57,648 bases of DNA from Methanobrevibacter sp. (GTDB lineage Archaea > Methanobacteriota > Methanobacteria > Methanobacteriales > Methanobacteriaceae): assembly GCF_015062935.1 (NCBI RefSeq), contig NZ_SUTM01000016.1, forward strand, positions 1 through 57,648, written 5' to 3'. The translations under genes and the position numbers were made by a program. Shown piece after piece: positions 17,234 through 27,587 of this stretch (position 1 is its first letter; the number at the start of each line of letters is the position of its first letter). Below the pieces are notes generated by a model that ran no database searches, had not been told where the DNA came from, and worked only from the letters and a program-made list of their open reading frames with translations.

Positions 17234-18535
17234 ATGGATTACAAAATTACCTTAAACTCAAATGAAGTGCCAAAGGAATGGTACAATATTAATGCTGATT
17301 TGCCTGTTGAACTCCCTATGCCTAAAAACAGTGAAGGAAAAGACCAGATTTCTTCTCTTCAAAAAGCTTTTACAAAAGCTGGTCTTGAACAGGAATTTTC
17401 AACAGAAAGATATATCAAAATACCTAATGAAGTAAGAAAGCTTTACATGCAGATGGGAAGACCTTCCCCGCTGTTTAGAGCTACCAAACTAGAAGAATAT
17501 CTAAACACTCCTGCAAAAATTTACTATAAGCGGGAAGACACCTCGCCAACGGGCTCCCATAAGTTAAACTCAGCTATTCCTCAGGCATACTTTGCCAAAA
17601 AGGAAGGAGTTGAAAGATTGACTACTGAAACCGGTGCGGGCCAATGGGGTACTGCTTTATCACTTGCATGCAATCTTTTAGATTTGGAATGTACAGTATA
17701 TATGGTTAAAGTTTCATTCATGCAAAAGCCAGACAGGAAAAATATCATGAACATCTATAACGGTAAAGTATACGCCTCCCCAAGTGAAAACACCAAAGTG
17801 GGCCGTCAGATTTTAGCAGAAAATCCGGACCACCCAGGTTCTCTTGGAGTAGCAATTTCTGAAGCAATGGAAGAGGCTTTAGAAAACGACAATGTTAAAT
17901 ATACATTAGGAAGTGTTCTAAATCATGTCATGCTCCACCAGACCATCATCGGTCAGGAATTGAAAAAGCAATTGGAAATTGCTGAGGAAACACCGGATGT
18001 CATGATAGCCTGTGCTGGCGGTGGCAGTAACTTTGCAGGATCTCTTTTCCCATTCATTAAGGATAAGATTGACGGCAAAAGTGACACTCAATTTATTGCA
18101 GTCGAACCTAGTGCATGCCCTACATTAACAGAAGGAACCTATGATTATGATTTTGGAGATGTAAGCGGATTTACTCCTATGCTTAAGATGTTTACCCTTG
18201 GTCATGATTTTGTTGCTCCATCAGTTCATGCTGGAGGATTGAGATATCACGGTATGTCTCCGCAAGTTTCTCTTTTAACTAAGGAAGGTTATATTGAACC
18301 TAGATCTGCTCATCAAAGAGATGTCTTTGAAGCTGGAATTACCTTTGCCCGTAATGAAGGAGTATTGCCAGCTCCTGAAACCACTCACGCTATTAAGGTA
18401 GCTATTGATGAAGCATTGAAATGCAAACAGACCGGTGAGGAAAAAACAATTGTCCTTAATTTCTCAGGCCATGGTATGTTGGATTTAAAAGGTTATGCAA
18501 GTTATTTTGAAGGAACAATGCAAAACGCAAAATAA
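17234..18535 (+). CDS. trpB2: tryptophan synthase beta chain-like protein TrpB2
   Basis: A 433-residue PLP enzyme of the TrpB2 branch. The length (about 430 instead of about 400), the N-terminal extension and the start resembling other TrpB2 proteins set it apart from TrpB1. The PLP lysine is Lys110 in SPTGSHKLNSA. The phosphate-binding loop is CAGGGSNFAG, followed by EPSACPTLTEG and HAGGLRYHGMSP. It condenses indole (or a related acceptor) with serine. It stands alone without trpA; TRP boxes upstream indicate control by TrpY. Confidence 0.92.
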   Translation: MDYKITLNSNEVPKEWYNINADLPVELPMPKNSEGKDQISSLQKAFTKAGLEQEFSTERYIKIPNEVRKLYMQMGRPSPLFRATKLEEYLNTPAKIYYKREDTSPTGSHKLNSAIPQAYFAKKEGVERLTTETGAGQWGTALSLACNLLDLECTVYMVKVSFMQKPDRKNIMNIYNGKVYASPSENTKVGRQILAENPDHPGSLGVAISEAMEEALENDNVKYTLGSVLNHVMLHQTIIGQELKKQLEIAEETPDVMIACAGGGSNFAGSLFPFIKDKIDGKSDTQFIAVEPSACPTLTEGTYDYDFGDVSGFTPMLKMFTLGHDFVAPSVHAGGLRYHGMSPQVSLLTKEGYIEPRSAHQRDVFEAGITFARNEGVLPAPETTHAIKVAIDEALKCKQTGEEKTIVLNFSGHGMLDLKGYASYFEGTMQNAK

Positions 18536-18564
18536 TCCTTCTTTATTTTTTTTTATATTTTTTT

Positions 18565-18922
18565 ACTTATAAGTTATAACTTATACTTTATAATTACTTA
18601 TAACTTATAACTTGCAAGTGTTAACTAATAACTTATTTGTGAAAACGAATAATTTATAAGATAGAAGTTATAAAATATAACTTATTTGTTAAAAGTTAGT
18701 TATGATAAGTTATTTCTTAAAACTTATTTTTTATAACTTTGAAGTTTTAACTTAAAACTTAATTCCTATCCCTTAGAAGTTAGAACTTAGAAGTTATTTC
18801 CTTTAAGTTTTAACAAAAAAGTAATAACTTAATCCTTTTAACTTATACTGGATAACTTACAAGTTATTCTTTAAAAAATATAATTTTTAAGTTATAAATC
18901 ATAACTGATAACTTAAAACTTA
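18565..18922. repeat. dense AACTT/AAGTT palindrome array upstream of parA
   Basis: About 360 bp between trpB2 and parA carry roughly 27 copies, counted by eye, of AACTT or its complement AAGTT, usually within TATAACTTATA or AAGTTATAACTT contexts. The exact 16-bp palindrome ATAAGTTATAACTTAT is at 18569-18584. Other dyads are AACTTACAAGTT (18855-18866) and TTAGAAGTTAGAACTTAGAA (18774-18793). No gene is seen. The position directly before parA is where bacterial and plasmid segregation systems keep their centromere or operator, so this is a candidate archaeal parS cluster. The parA promoter must lie in or at the end of this array. Confidence 0.75.
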
Positions 18923-18944
18923 TCAGAAATAGGAGAATTCTTTA

Positions 18945-19724
18945 ATGAGTGAAGTAATTGCGGTGATGAATCAAAAAGGGGGCTGTGGTAAGACAACTAC
19001 CGTTGTTAATACTGCAACATCTCTAGCGGTAATGGGAAAATCTGTTTTAGTTGTTGATATGGATCCTCAAGCTAATGCTACAACTAGTTTCGGGATTGAT
19101 AAAACTACAATAGAAAATACTATCTATGATGCTATCATAGGGGATATAAGTATTAAAAAAGCAACAATTCCTACGTTTATTAAAAATTTGTTTATTATCC
19201 CAAGTAATATATCCCTTAGTGGTGCCGGTATGGAGCTTTCTAGACGTGAAAATTATCATATAATTTTGAAAGAAACTCTAAAAGATGTAGTTCCATTATT
19301 CGATTATGTTTTCATCGATTTACCTCCTTCCCTAGGAGTCATAACAGTCAATGCATTAGTAGCTTCCGATAGTGTTCTGATACCTATCCAAGCTGAGTAT
19401 TATGCTCTTGAAGGAGTAGCTGATTTAATTAATACTATTCAATTAGTTGAAAAAAGACTCAGAAGTCCAACCCCAATTAAAGGAATTCTCCTAACTCTAT
19501 ATGATAAGAGAACCAGATTGAGCAAAGATGTTCACAAAGAACTCAAAAGTCACTTTGGTGAAAGCAATCTATTGTTTAAAACCATCATTCCAAGAAACAT
19601 TAGGCTGGCTGAAGCTCCAAGTTTTGGAAAACCTTGTCTGATTTATGATCCGGACAGTACAGGAACAAAAGCATATTTAAAATTGGCTAAAGAAATCTTA
19701 AAAAGAGACGAAGGTGATGACTAA
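18945..19724 (+). CDS. parA: ParA-family chromosome-partitioning ATPase
   Basis: A 259-residue ParA/Soj-type ATPase. The deviant Walker A is MNQKGGCGKTTTVVN (residues 8-22, with the signature lysine in KGG). Walker A' is VLVVDMDPQANAT (about 34-46), and Walker B is YVFIDLPPSLG (about 124-134). The C-terminal region with RNIRLAEAPSFGKP is typical of Soj. The stop codon overlaps the start of the next gene by one base, giving a two-gene operon. Direct neighbours are the partner-like gene downstream and the palindrome array upstream. An SD AGGAG precedes the ATG. Confidence 0.93.
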   Translation: MSEVIAVMNQKGGCGKTTTVVNTATSLAVMGKSVLVVDMDPQANATTSFGIDKTTIENTIYDAIIGDISIKKATIPTFIKNLFIIPSNISLSGAGMELSRRENYHIILKETLKDVVPLFDYVFIDLPPSLGVITVNALVASDSVLIPIQAEYYALEGVADLINTIQLVEKRLRSPTPIKGILLTLYDKRTRLSKDVHKELKSHFGESNLLFKTIIPRNIRLAEAPSFGKPCLIYDPDSTGTKAYLKLAKEILKRDEGDD

Positions 19725-20281
19725 TGCCTCGTAAAGGGCTTGGAAAAGGATTGGATTCTTTAATTCCTGATTTTTATGATGAGGATTTTGACAGCAATTC
19801 AACTCAGTCTCTAGAAGATATGCTGAATGAAAAAGAAGAACAGGATACTCCAAAAGAAGAGGAATCTGGTAAAGATAAGAATATATTCGAAGAGTTAGAG
19901 GATGACAGTGATGTTGAAGAAGATGATTCAACTACCGATGGAGAAGAAGAAATACCAGAAGAGGTACCAGAAGAGGAAGAACCAGAGGAAACTCAAGAGG
20001 ATGATAGCCCATCCGAAGACTCACCTGGCGATATGGGCAGTGAAGAGCCTGTACAAACATCACAAGAAATCCAAGTAAATCAAGCTCATGTAGATGAAGT
20101 CAAAGAGATTGTAAATAAGAATCCAAGGATTACACTTTGGTCTGCAAGGTCTTCAGCAGTATTCAGATACTTGCGTAAAACTGAACCGGAATTCAGTATT
20201 TCAAAAGAAGCTTCAACATTGATTGATGAGGCTGTCTCTAAAAAATATCCTGAAATATGGAAATTATTTGATGAATACTAA
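19724..20281 (+). CDS. ParB-tail-like ParA partner lacking the ParB core domain
   Basis: A 185-residue protein. Its first residues, MPRKGLGKGLDSLIPDF, match the N-terminus of chromosomal ParB, the peptide that stimulates ParA ATPase. The ParB CTPase and helix-turn-helix domains are absent. An acidic, Glu/Asp/Pro-rich linker (about residues 18-120) is followed by a C-terminal domain of about 65 residues, VDEVKEIVNKNPRITLWSAR through EASTLIDEAVSKKYPEIWKL, possibly DNA-binding or dimerising. It is translationally coupled to parA. The likely role is an archaeal adaptor that links DNA to ParA. The function is inferred from context. Confidence 0.8.
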   Translation: MPRKGLGKGLDSLIPDFYDEDFDSNSTQSLEDMLNEKEEQDTPKEEESGKDKNIFEELEDDSDVEEDDSTTDGEEEIPEEVPEEEEPEETQEDDSPSEDSPGDMGSEEPVQTSQEIQVNQAHVDEVKEIVNKNPRITLWSARSSAVFRYLRKTEPEFSISKEASTLIDEAVSKKYPEIWKLFDEY

Positions 20282-20443
20282 TCAATCTATTTTTTTTATT
20301 TGATATTATTTACACTTGAAATTGTAGATTACATAGTTTCAATAAAATATATTGTAAATATATTTTTCATATCAATTATATCAAATATCCTTTTCATTAT
20401 ATTTAATTTAATTGCTTTATTTTAAAAATTAGTACTTTAACAT

Positions 20444-21556
20444 TTAAAAATCAAATGTTGTTTGGTACTGGCCGCTTATTTTGATATATGGCTCAGCCCT
20501 ATCCACTACAACACCTAATTTTCTAAGCTGTTCTTTATTGGTGAATGGTGATTTTTTTCGAATAGATATTATTTGCTTTGCAGATTTTACACCGATTCCT
20601 GGAACTCGTATCAATTCTATCAGTGGGGCTGTGTTAATTTCTACAGGGAATATATCCATATTTTTTGCTGCTAAAATTTTTGGATCCTGGGTCAGTGATA
20701 ACTTATCATTTTCATCAAATACTAATTCCTTTACACTGTAATGGTAATCATTAAGTAGGCTGTCTGCATTGTATAATTTTGCGGTTCTGTCAGTTGAACA
20801 AGCACTTTTGTTACTTAAATCAGTTTCTTCAATTGGTGTAAATGCTGAAAAATAAGTTCTTTTCAAATCAGATTTTTTGTATATTTTTTCCATTCTACTC
20901 AAAATTTCCCTGTCACTTTCATTGTTCGCACCGACAATCAATTGTGTAGTGTGGGTAGAATTTGGATATGTTGTACTTTTATGCTGTAGAGAATTTATCC
21001 ATGACAATCTTTTTAAAATATCCTTGTTGTAATCCTTTGTTGATGATAGTTCTGCAAGACCTGAAGGTGTAGCTGCTTCAATATTAATACTGACCCTATT
21101 TGATAGAGCCATTGCCCTTTTGATGGAATCCTTGCTTGCTCCGGGTACAACTTTAAGGTGAATATAATCGTCATACCCATATTTGTTTCTCAGGAGATGA
21201 ACGGTTTCTATTTGTTTTTCCATTGTAGATTCTGCATCACTTGAAATTCCTGAACTTAAAAAAAGTCCGTTTACAAGACCTCTATTGTAGTATCCTAAAA
21301 AAGCCTTTGCAAGTTCTTCAGGAGATAGTTCAAGTCTTGTGAAATTTCTTTTTGATTGGTTGATGCAGTACTTACAGTCATTTTTACATTTGTTGGACAA
21401 TAGAGTTTTAAAAAGTGGAATTTTGCATCCGTTATGACCTATCGCTTCATAAATGCCAGGCAAGTTAATCTGTGAACTTTTATTGTGGCTGACGTAATCG
21501 CATAGATCATACTGTGCAGAATCGGTTAGGACTTTCATCTTCTCTAATGTAGACAT
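20444..21556 (-). CDS. radical SAM protein with helix-hairpin-helix domain (putative DNA modification/repair)
   Basis: A 370-residue radical SAM enzyme. The [4Fe-4S] cysteines are Cys57, Cys61 and Cys64 in CKNDCKYC, and the C-terminus carries a helix-hairpin-helix, LIRVPGIGVKSAKQIISIRK (about residues 313-332). This combination matches the family annotated as putative DNA modification/repair radical SAM protein, often paired with a uracil-DNA-glycosylase-like partner; no partner is adjacent here. A near-perfect inverted repeat overlaps the start codon and may be its operator. A gene-free stretch of about 160 bases separates it from the ParA operon. Confidence 0.85.
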   Translation of the reverse strand: MSTLEKMKVLTDSAQYDLCDYVSHNKSSQINLPGIYEAIGHNGCKIPLFKTLLSNKCKNDCKYCINQSKRNFTRLELSPEELAKAFLGYYNRGLVNGLFLSSGISSDAESTMEKQIETVHLLRNKYGYDDYIHLKVVPGASKDSIKRAMALSNRVSINIEAATPSGLAELSSTKDYNKDILKRLSWINSLQHKSTTYPNSTHTTQLIVGANNESDREILSRMEKIYKKSDLKRTYFSAFTPIEETDLSNKSACSTDRTAKLYNADSLLNDYHYSVKELVFDENDKLSLTQDPKILAAKNMDIFPVEINTAPLIELIRVPGIGVKSAKQIISIRKKSPFTNKEQLRKLGVVVDRAEPYIKISGQYQTTFDF

Positions 21557-21591
21557 AGAATATATTATACATTTTATAATATATTATGTCT
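21551..21591. promoter_or_regulatory. inverted repeat over the start of the radical SAM gene
   Basis: The left arm AGACATAGAATATATTAT (21551-21568) and right arm ATAATATATTATGTCT (21576-21591) are complementary except for a two-base bulge. The minus-strand start codon lies in the left arm. It may be an operator or an mRNA hairpin hiding the translation start. Confidence 0.5.
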
Positions 21592-21793
21592 ATGCTTGGG
21601 ATTGTCCATGTCCATTAAACTAATTAATTTAATGTTATTATAATTTATTTAAATTATTCTAAAAAATTTATATTTTATTTAAAAAAAATTGGATATTATT
21701 ATAAGAATCGGACTAATTTTTATGGAATTGCTTTTTTAAACATTCGATATTTAAAATCCTTCGATATTATACGAAATAATTTTAATTTTTTAG

Positions 21794-23890
21794 GTCAATG
21801 AAACAGTTACTTTGACTATTGTTACTAAAGCAGATGTATCCAATACTACAATCACTAGAGATGAAAATGTTTCATCTGATGTTTATGACCCTAATATGAG
21901 CAACAACAAGGACAGCAGTTCTGTTACTGTATTGCCTGAGGCTGATTTGGAAGTCATTAAAGGTGTTTCTGATGCTAGTGCTCATAAAGGTGATGCTGTG
22001 ATTGGACTATTACTGTTGTTAATCATGGTACTGATGCTGCTGTTAATGTAATTGTTACTGATGTATTGCCTAAGGAATTGATTAATCCTGGAAGTTATTA
22101 ATCTTGGCCATGCAGGTATCTTTGAAAACAATGTATGGACAATAGATGAAATTGCTAGCGGAGATAATGTGGTTTTAGTTATCAGAACTATTGTAGACGC
22201 TTCCAATGTTACCATTCCTAATGTTGTAAACGTTACTTCTGATATTTATGACCCTGACGAATCCAATAATAATGCTTCTAATAGTACTGAGATTCCTCCT
22301 GAGGCCGATTTGGAAGTTACAATTACCAATGATCATGAAACAACTCCTTGTCATAAAGGTGATGAGATTGTTTGGACTGTTGTTGTGACTAATCATGGTT
22401 CTGATGATGCTATTAACACTATTTTGGATGATGTCATTCCTGAAGGTCTGATTTATGTTAGTGATGATTCTAATGGAGCTTACAACAATGAGACTGGCAG
22501 ATGGACTATTGGTTATTTACCTGTTGATGATACTGTTACTTTGACTATTGTTACTAAAGCAGATGCGTCCAATACTACAATCACAAGGGATGAAAACGTT
22601 TCATCTGATGTCTATGATCCTAACAGGGGCAATAACAAGGACAGCAGTTCCGTTACTGTATTGCCTGAAGCTGACCTTGAGGTTACAATTACAAATGACC
22701 ATGAAACTGAACCTTGTCATAATGGTGATGAGGTTGTCTGGACTATTGTTGTGACTAATCACGGTCCTGACGGTGCTATAAACACAGTTCTAAAAGATAT
22801 TCTACCTGATGGATTAATATATGTATCTGATGATTCACAAGGCACTTACGATAATGAAAGCGCTGTTTGGACCATCGGTGACTTGCCTGTTGGAGATACC
22901 GTTACTTTAACTATCAAAACTAAAGTAAACACTTCAAATGCTACAATAACTAAAGATGTATCTGTCAGTTCAGATACTTACGATCCAAATTTAAGCAATA
23001 ATAAGGATAAAAGCTCTGTTGATGTCATCCCTGAAGCAGATTTAGAAGTTATTAAACTAGTTTCTGATAATGCTCCTTACAAAGGTGACACAATCACCTG
23101 GACTATAATTGTTGTTAACAATGGTAGGGATACTGCTGTAAATACAGTTGTAAAAGATAAACTGCCTTCCGGTTTAGTTTATGTTTCAGATGATTCAAAT
23201 GGCGCTTATAACCATGCTACCGGAATTTGGACCGTGGGTGATTTGGCTAATGGAGAATCTGCAACATTAAGCATTAAAACTTTAGTGAGTGTTACAAATA
23301 AAACAATTATTAACGTAGCGGATGCGGTCTCTGATACTTATGATCCTAATAAGGAAAATAATAAGGGAGATAATTCAACTAATGCTCATTCAGAGGTTGA
23401 CTTGGAAGTTAATGTAGTTCCTAAAGTTGAAACAGTGAATGTGGGAGATGAAGCCATATTTGAAGTCACTGTAATCAATCATGGACCGGATACTGCAGAA
23501 AACACCCGTGTATTTGTTACAATTCCTGATGAATTGAAACCTTTAGGATTTAAACCATCTAAAGGTACTTACGATCCAGATACAGGAAGATGGGATGTTG
23601 GAGACTTGGCTCCTGGTGAAGTAGCAACACTTTTAATTGATACAGTTGCATTAAAATCCGGAAACTTCATGATTACAGCACGCGCTGAATGTGATGGAAA
23701 CGAAACAGACTATTCCAAAAACTCTGATGGTAAAGGAATTGATGTAATTGTTTCCGAACCTGATGTAAAACATCCTAATAAAGATGTTCCACGGGTTCAT
23801 GCTACAATGCATGCTACAGGTAACCCAATAGTAATGGTTCTTTTAGCATTGCTCGCAATTGTTGGTACTACATTACGAAGAAAATTTTAA
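21794..23890 (+). pseudogene. 5'-truncated, frameshifted adhesin-like protein with DUF11 repeats
   Basis: The readable frame starts after a TAG at 21791 in mid-repeat (VNETVTLTIVTKADVS), without signal peptide or ribosome binding site. The frame breaks near 22000, where the expected WTITVVNHGTDAAVN continues in another frame, and again near 22095 (EVINLGHAGIFENN). From 22169 it stays open for 573 residues with about four to five DUF11 repeats (EADLEVTITNDHE...WTIGDLPVGDTVTL...SSDTYDPN). It ends in a hydrophobic anchor, IVMVLLALLAIVG, plus RRKF. It is the remnant of a cell-surface adhesin; only the distal part could still be translated. Confidence 0.85.
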
Positions 23891-24169
23891 ACACGATGGG
23901 AAATTGATTTTTCCCATTATTTTTATTTTTTGAATTAATTATAACTTCATTTTAATCAAAGTTATCTATAAAAATTCAGCATATTTTTTGCTAAACAACT
24001 ATTTTAATTAAGGTTGTCTTTAACTATTTTAATTTATCAAAACTATTTTTTTAAAATAAATTGCTTAATCTACATCACTTCACACAAGTTCTGATTTTTA
24101 ACATTTTCAAACATTATAAAAGATATTAGTGAGAAATATATTAATGATTAAATTAAATTGTGTGATTAA

Positions 24170-25819
24170 ATGAAAAGTGATAATGTTAAAAAAGGAATCC
24201 AAAGAGCTCCCCACAGGTCTCTTTTAAGAGCATGTGGACTGGACGACGATGATTTTAAAAAACCATTCATCGGTATTGCCAACAGTTTCACTGACATTGT
24301 TCCAGGTCATATCCACTTGAAAGAATTGGTTGAATTTGTAAAAGAAGGTATTATCGCCGCCGGCGGTATTCCATTCGAATTTGACACAATGGCAGTTTGT
24401 GACGGAATAAGTATGAACCATGAAGGAATGAAATATTCACTCCCTTCACGTGAAATCATTGCAGCAACAGTTGAAAGCATGACCAAGGGACATGCATTTG
24501 ACGGACTGGTATTAATTCCAAGCTGTGATAAGGTAGTTCCGGGAATGATTATGGGTGCTGCAAGAGTTGACGTTCCATCCATTGTTGTTACAGGTGGACC
24601 AATGGCATCCGGTGAATATAATGGAAAACCTGCAGACTTAATCACTGTGTTTGAAGCAGTCGGTGCATATTCTGCCGGAAAAATGTCTGAAGAAGAAGTT
24701 TATGAACTTGAAAAATGTGCATGTCCAGGTGCAGGAAGCTGTTCAGGTCTCTTTACTGCAAATACAATGGCATGCATAACCGAAACATTTGGTTTATCTC
24801 TTCCAACATGTGCAACCACTCACGCAAGGACTGAAGAAAACAATCAGATTGCATACGAGTCCGGCCGTCAAATCATTAAACTTGTTGAAGAGGATATAAA
24901 ACCGTCAGATATCATGACACAGGAATCATTCAACAATGCTATTGCTGTTGACATGGCACTGGGAGGATCATCCAACACTGCCCTTCATATTCCTGCAATT
25001 GCAAGCGAGGTTGAAGGTGTTGAAGTTGATTTGGAACTATTTGATAAGATTTCAAGGGAAGTTCCACATATTGCACTCATCTCTCCTGCTGGTGAAGACT
25101 CAATGATGGATCTCCACCTGGCCGGAGGAATACAGGCTGTTTTAAAAACATTGGGCGACAAGATTAACACTGACCAGCTGACAGTAACCGGAAAAACAAT
25201 TAAGGAAAACCTTGAAACAGTCGAGAACAAAAATACAGATGTCATCCACACTTTGGACAATCCTGTACATGAAGATGGTGGAATTGCTATTCTTAAAGGA
25301 AACCTCGCCCCTAACGGAAGTGTAGTTAAGAAAGGTGCTGTTGCAGATAACCTGATGCATCTTAAAGGGCCTGCAAAAGTATATGACTCAGAAGAGGATG
25401 TCACAAAAGCGATATTTGACCATGAAATTGAAGAGGGCGACATAGTTGTCATCAGATATGAAGGACCAAAAGGAGGCCCTGGAATGCGTGAAATGTTGAA
25501 TCCGACATCTGCACTTGCAGGAATGAACATCAAGGATGTAGGATTAATAACAGACGGAAGATTTTCCGGGGGAACACGTGGACCATGCATAGGCCATGTA
25601 TCTCCTGAAGCAAGGGAAAACGGTCCTATTGCAGCAATCCAGAATGGAGACATTATCGAAATTGACATTAACAACAGATTAATCAATGTTGAGTTGAGTG
25701 ATGAGGAAATCGAAACCAGATTAAAAGAAGTTAAACACCCTGAAAGCGATGTATCCGGTTGGCTGGCATTATATCAAAAACTTGTACACTCTGCTGATAC
25801 AGGAGCTATTTTAAGGTAG
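24170..25819 (+). CDS. ilvD: dihydroxy-acid dehydratase
   Basis: A 549-residue IlvD. It dehydrates 2,3-dihydroxy-isovalerate and 2,3-dihydroxy-methylvalerate in valine and isoleucine synthesis. Fe-S ligand motifs include [12 protein letters not shown] and [16 protein letters not shown], with the catalytic-region [19 protein letters not shown] near the C-terminus. The length is standard. The stop lies seven bases before hisD, so the two amino-acid biosynthesis genes probably form an operon. Confidence 0.97.
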   Translation: MKSDNVKKGIQRAPHRSLLRACGLDDDDFKKPFIGIANSFTDIVPGHIHLKELVEFVKEGIIAAGGIPFEFDTMAVCDGISMNHEGMKYSLPSREIIAATVESMTKGHAFDGLVLIPSCDKVVPGMIMGAARVDVPSIVVTGGPMASGEYNGKPADLITVFEAVGAYSAGKMSEEEVYELEKCACPGAGSCSGLFTANTMACITETFGLSLPTCATTHARTEENNQIAYESGRQIIKLVEEDIKPSDIMTQESFNNAIAVDMALGGSSNTALHIPAIASEVEGVEVDLELFDKISREVPHIALISPAGEDSMMDLHLAGGIQAVLKTLGDKINTDQLTVTGKTIKENLETVENKNTDVIHTLDNPVHEDGGIAILKGNLAPNGSVVKKGAVADNLMHLKGPAKVYDSEEDVTKAIFDHEIEEGDIVVIRYEGPKGGPGMREMLNPTSALAGMNIKDVGLITDGRFSGGTRGPCIGHVSPEARENGPIAAIQNGDIIEIDINNRLINVELSDEEIETRLKEVKHPESDVSGWLALYQKLVHSADTGAILR

Positions 25820-25826
25820 TGTTAAA

Positions 25827-27098
25827 ATGGAAATACTCAATTATTCAGAAATTGATTTGGCCCAAACCATTAAAAGATCAGAAGAAGATGTAAATAAGGT
25901 ATTAGATACAGTATCTGATATTTTAAACAATGTTAAAGTTAATAAAGATAAAGCTATTAGAGAATATACTGAAAAGTTTGACGGCGTTACAATAGAAAAT
26001 TTGAAAGTATCCAAAGATGAAATTAAAGAGGCCTATGATACTTTGGATGATGAACTGCTTGCAGCTTTAAAACAGGCAGCATCAAACATTGAAAAATTTC
26101 ATAAAAAACAGATTCCATCTGAATGGGAAATGGAAGTAAATCCTGGTATTGTTGCAGGTCAAATTGTAAGGCCAATCAACTCTGCTGGATGTTACATTCC
26201 AGGAGGACGCGCAGCTTATCCTTCATCAATACTGATGACAGTAATTCCTGCAAAAATCGCTGGTGTTGAAAAGGTCGTTTGTGTAACTCCACCTCAAAAG
26301 GATGGTAAAATTCTAGACGCTATTTTGGTTGCAGCTGATATTGCAGGTGCAGATGAAATATATAAGGTTGGTGGAGCACAGGCAATTGCCGGACTTGCTT
26401 ATGGTACCGAATCAATACCTCGAGTAGAAAAAATTGTTGGTCCGGGAAATATATTTGTTACTGCAGCAAAGAAATTAGTATATGGTCAAGTAGATATAGA
26501 GTTTCCGGCAGGTCCCTCAGAAGTATTGATTTTAGCTGATGAAACTGCAAACCCTGAATTTTTAGCAACTGACATTTTGGCACAGGCAGAACATGATCCT
26601 AATGCGTCATGCTTTTTGGTCACTGATTGTGAAGACTTGGCAGTTAAAACAGATGAGTTTGTAACCCAATTGACTGAGATTGCACCAAGGCGTGAAATTA
26701 TTGAAGAATCATTGTCAAAAAGTGGAAAAATCATTATCACTGACACATTTGAGGAAGCTATTCATGTTACAAATGAATATGCTCCTGAACATTTAATCAT
26801 AACCACAAAAGATGATGATGAAACATTATCACACATTAACAATGCAGGATCTATATTCTTAGGTTCATACTCACCTGTAGCAGCGGGAGATTACGGATCC
26901 GGAACAAACCATGTGCTGCCTACAGGAGGAGGAGCTAAAATGTATTCAGGCCTTTCAACTGAAGCATTTATCAAAAAGCCTACTGTTCAAAGATTGACCA
27001 GGGAAGGTCTTGAAGAGCTTTCAAAAACTTCAGTTCCTATAGCCGAATATGAAGGATTTTTTGCTCATGCAAATTCCTTTAAAACAAGATTAAAATAA
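25827..27098 (+). CDS. hisD: histidinol dehydrogenase
   Basis: A 423-residue HisD. It oxidises L-histidinol to L-histidine in two NAD-dependent steps. Characteristic segments are [39 protein letters not shown] (zinc histidine) and [18 protein letters not shown]. It follows ilvD after seven bases. A T-rich terminator-like stretch follows the stop. Confidence 0.97.
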   Translation: MEILNYSEIDLAQTIKRSEEDVNKVLDTVSDILNNVKVNKDKAIREYTEKFDGVTIENLKVSKDEIKEAYDTLDDELLAALKQAASNIEKFHKKQIPSEWEMEVNPGIVAGQIVRPINSAGCYIPGGRAAYPSSILMTVIPAKIAGVEKVVCVTPPQKDGKILDAILVAADIAGADEIYKVGGAQAIAGLAYGTESIPRVEKIVGPGNIFVTAAKKLVYGQVDIEFPAGPSEVLILADETANPEFLATDILAQAEHDPNASCFLVTDCEDLAVKTDEFVTQLTEIAPRREIIEESLSKSGKIIITDTFEEAIHVTNEYAPEHLIITTKDDDETLSHINNAGSIFLGSYSPVAAGDYGSGTNHVLPTGGGAKMYSGLSTEAFIKKPTVQRLTREGLEELSKTSVPIAEYEGFFAHANSFKTRLK

Positions 27099-27322
27099 TG
27101 TTTATAAGTTTATTTTTCTTATAAACCTTTCTTATTTTTTTTAAAATAAAAACAATTGTATATTCTCATTACAATTTTATGAAATGACTTTCTAAGCTAT
27201 TTATATATTTTTTAAATCTAATTAAAAAGCAATAGATAAATTAATAACTTAATCCATTATACTTGGTGATGGTTATTGAAGTAGTTAAATACGCCTCCCA
27301 GTATAATTATTGGGGGGAGAGA

Positions 27323-27403
27323 ATGTATGAGAAGATGATGCTTCTTCTCACAATAGTCTTAGTTATTATTGCAATTATTGACTTATTCTTACAGGTTAGA
27401 TGA
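27323..27403 (+). CDS. tiny hydrophobic membrane peptide, type I toxin-like
   Basis: The reading frame gives 26 residues, MYEKMM followed by a single membrane segment, LLLTIVLVIIAIIDLFL, and the polar end QVR. An in-frame ATG at 27269 would extend it to 44 residues. The inner start is favoured by GGGGGGAGAG just before it. That binding site can pair with CTCCC (27295-27299) upstream and with CTCTCCCC (27490-27497) downstream. A hairpin, GAGAAG/CTTCTC, follows the start. A TATA-like TTTATATATT lies near 27200. Size, one membrane span and sequestered binding site resemble type I toxins; toxicity is inferred, not shown. Confidence 0.5.
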   Translation: MYEKMMLLLTIVLVIIAIIDLFLQVR

Positions 27404-27437
27404 TTGAATTTTAATTAAGTAGGACAGTCGAATTTTG

Positions 27438-27507
27438 AAAAGAATGGTTCGTGATTTTTCAAGGTCTACCCGCTGGAAGTTTTGCGTAACTCTCCCCATT
27501 CTTTTTT
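27438..27507 (+). terminator. terminator-like stem-loop with anti-ribosome-binding sequence
   Basis: AAAAGAATGG (27438-27447) pairs with CCATTCTTTT (27496-27505), followed by further T residues. On the other strand the stem is followed by four T, so it might end transcripts from both sides. Inside the right arm and loop, CTCTCCCC (27490-27497) is perfectly complementary to GGGGAGAG (27314-27321) at the peptide's ribosome binding site. Long-range pairing in the same RNA, or pairing with a separate short RNA, could block translation. Confidence 0.5.
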
Positions 27508-27587
27508 AATTTCAAAATATCTCCTTATTTTAAATTAAATTAGGTATTTTAGTTATTTTTATATATTAGTTTTTTTAAAATATTATT

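Noticed and set aside
22300-23400. Long near-identical DNA repeats taken as a mobile element
   Set aside because: They are DUF11 repeats of an adhesin remnant; no terminal inverted repeats or transposase are present.
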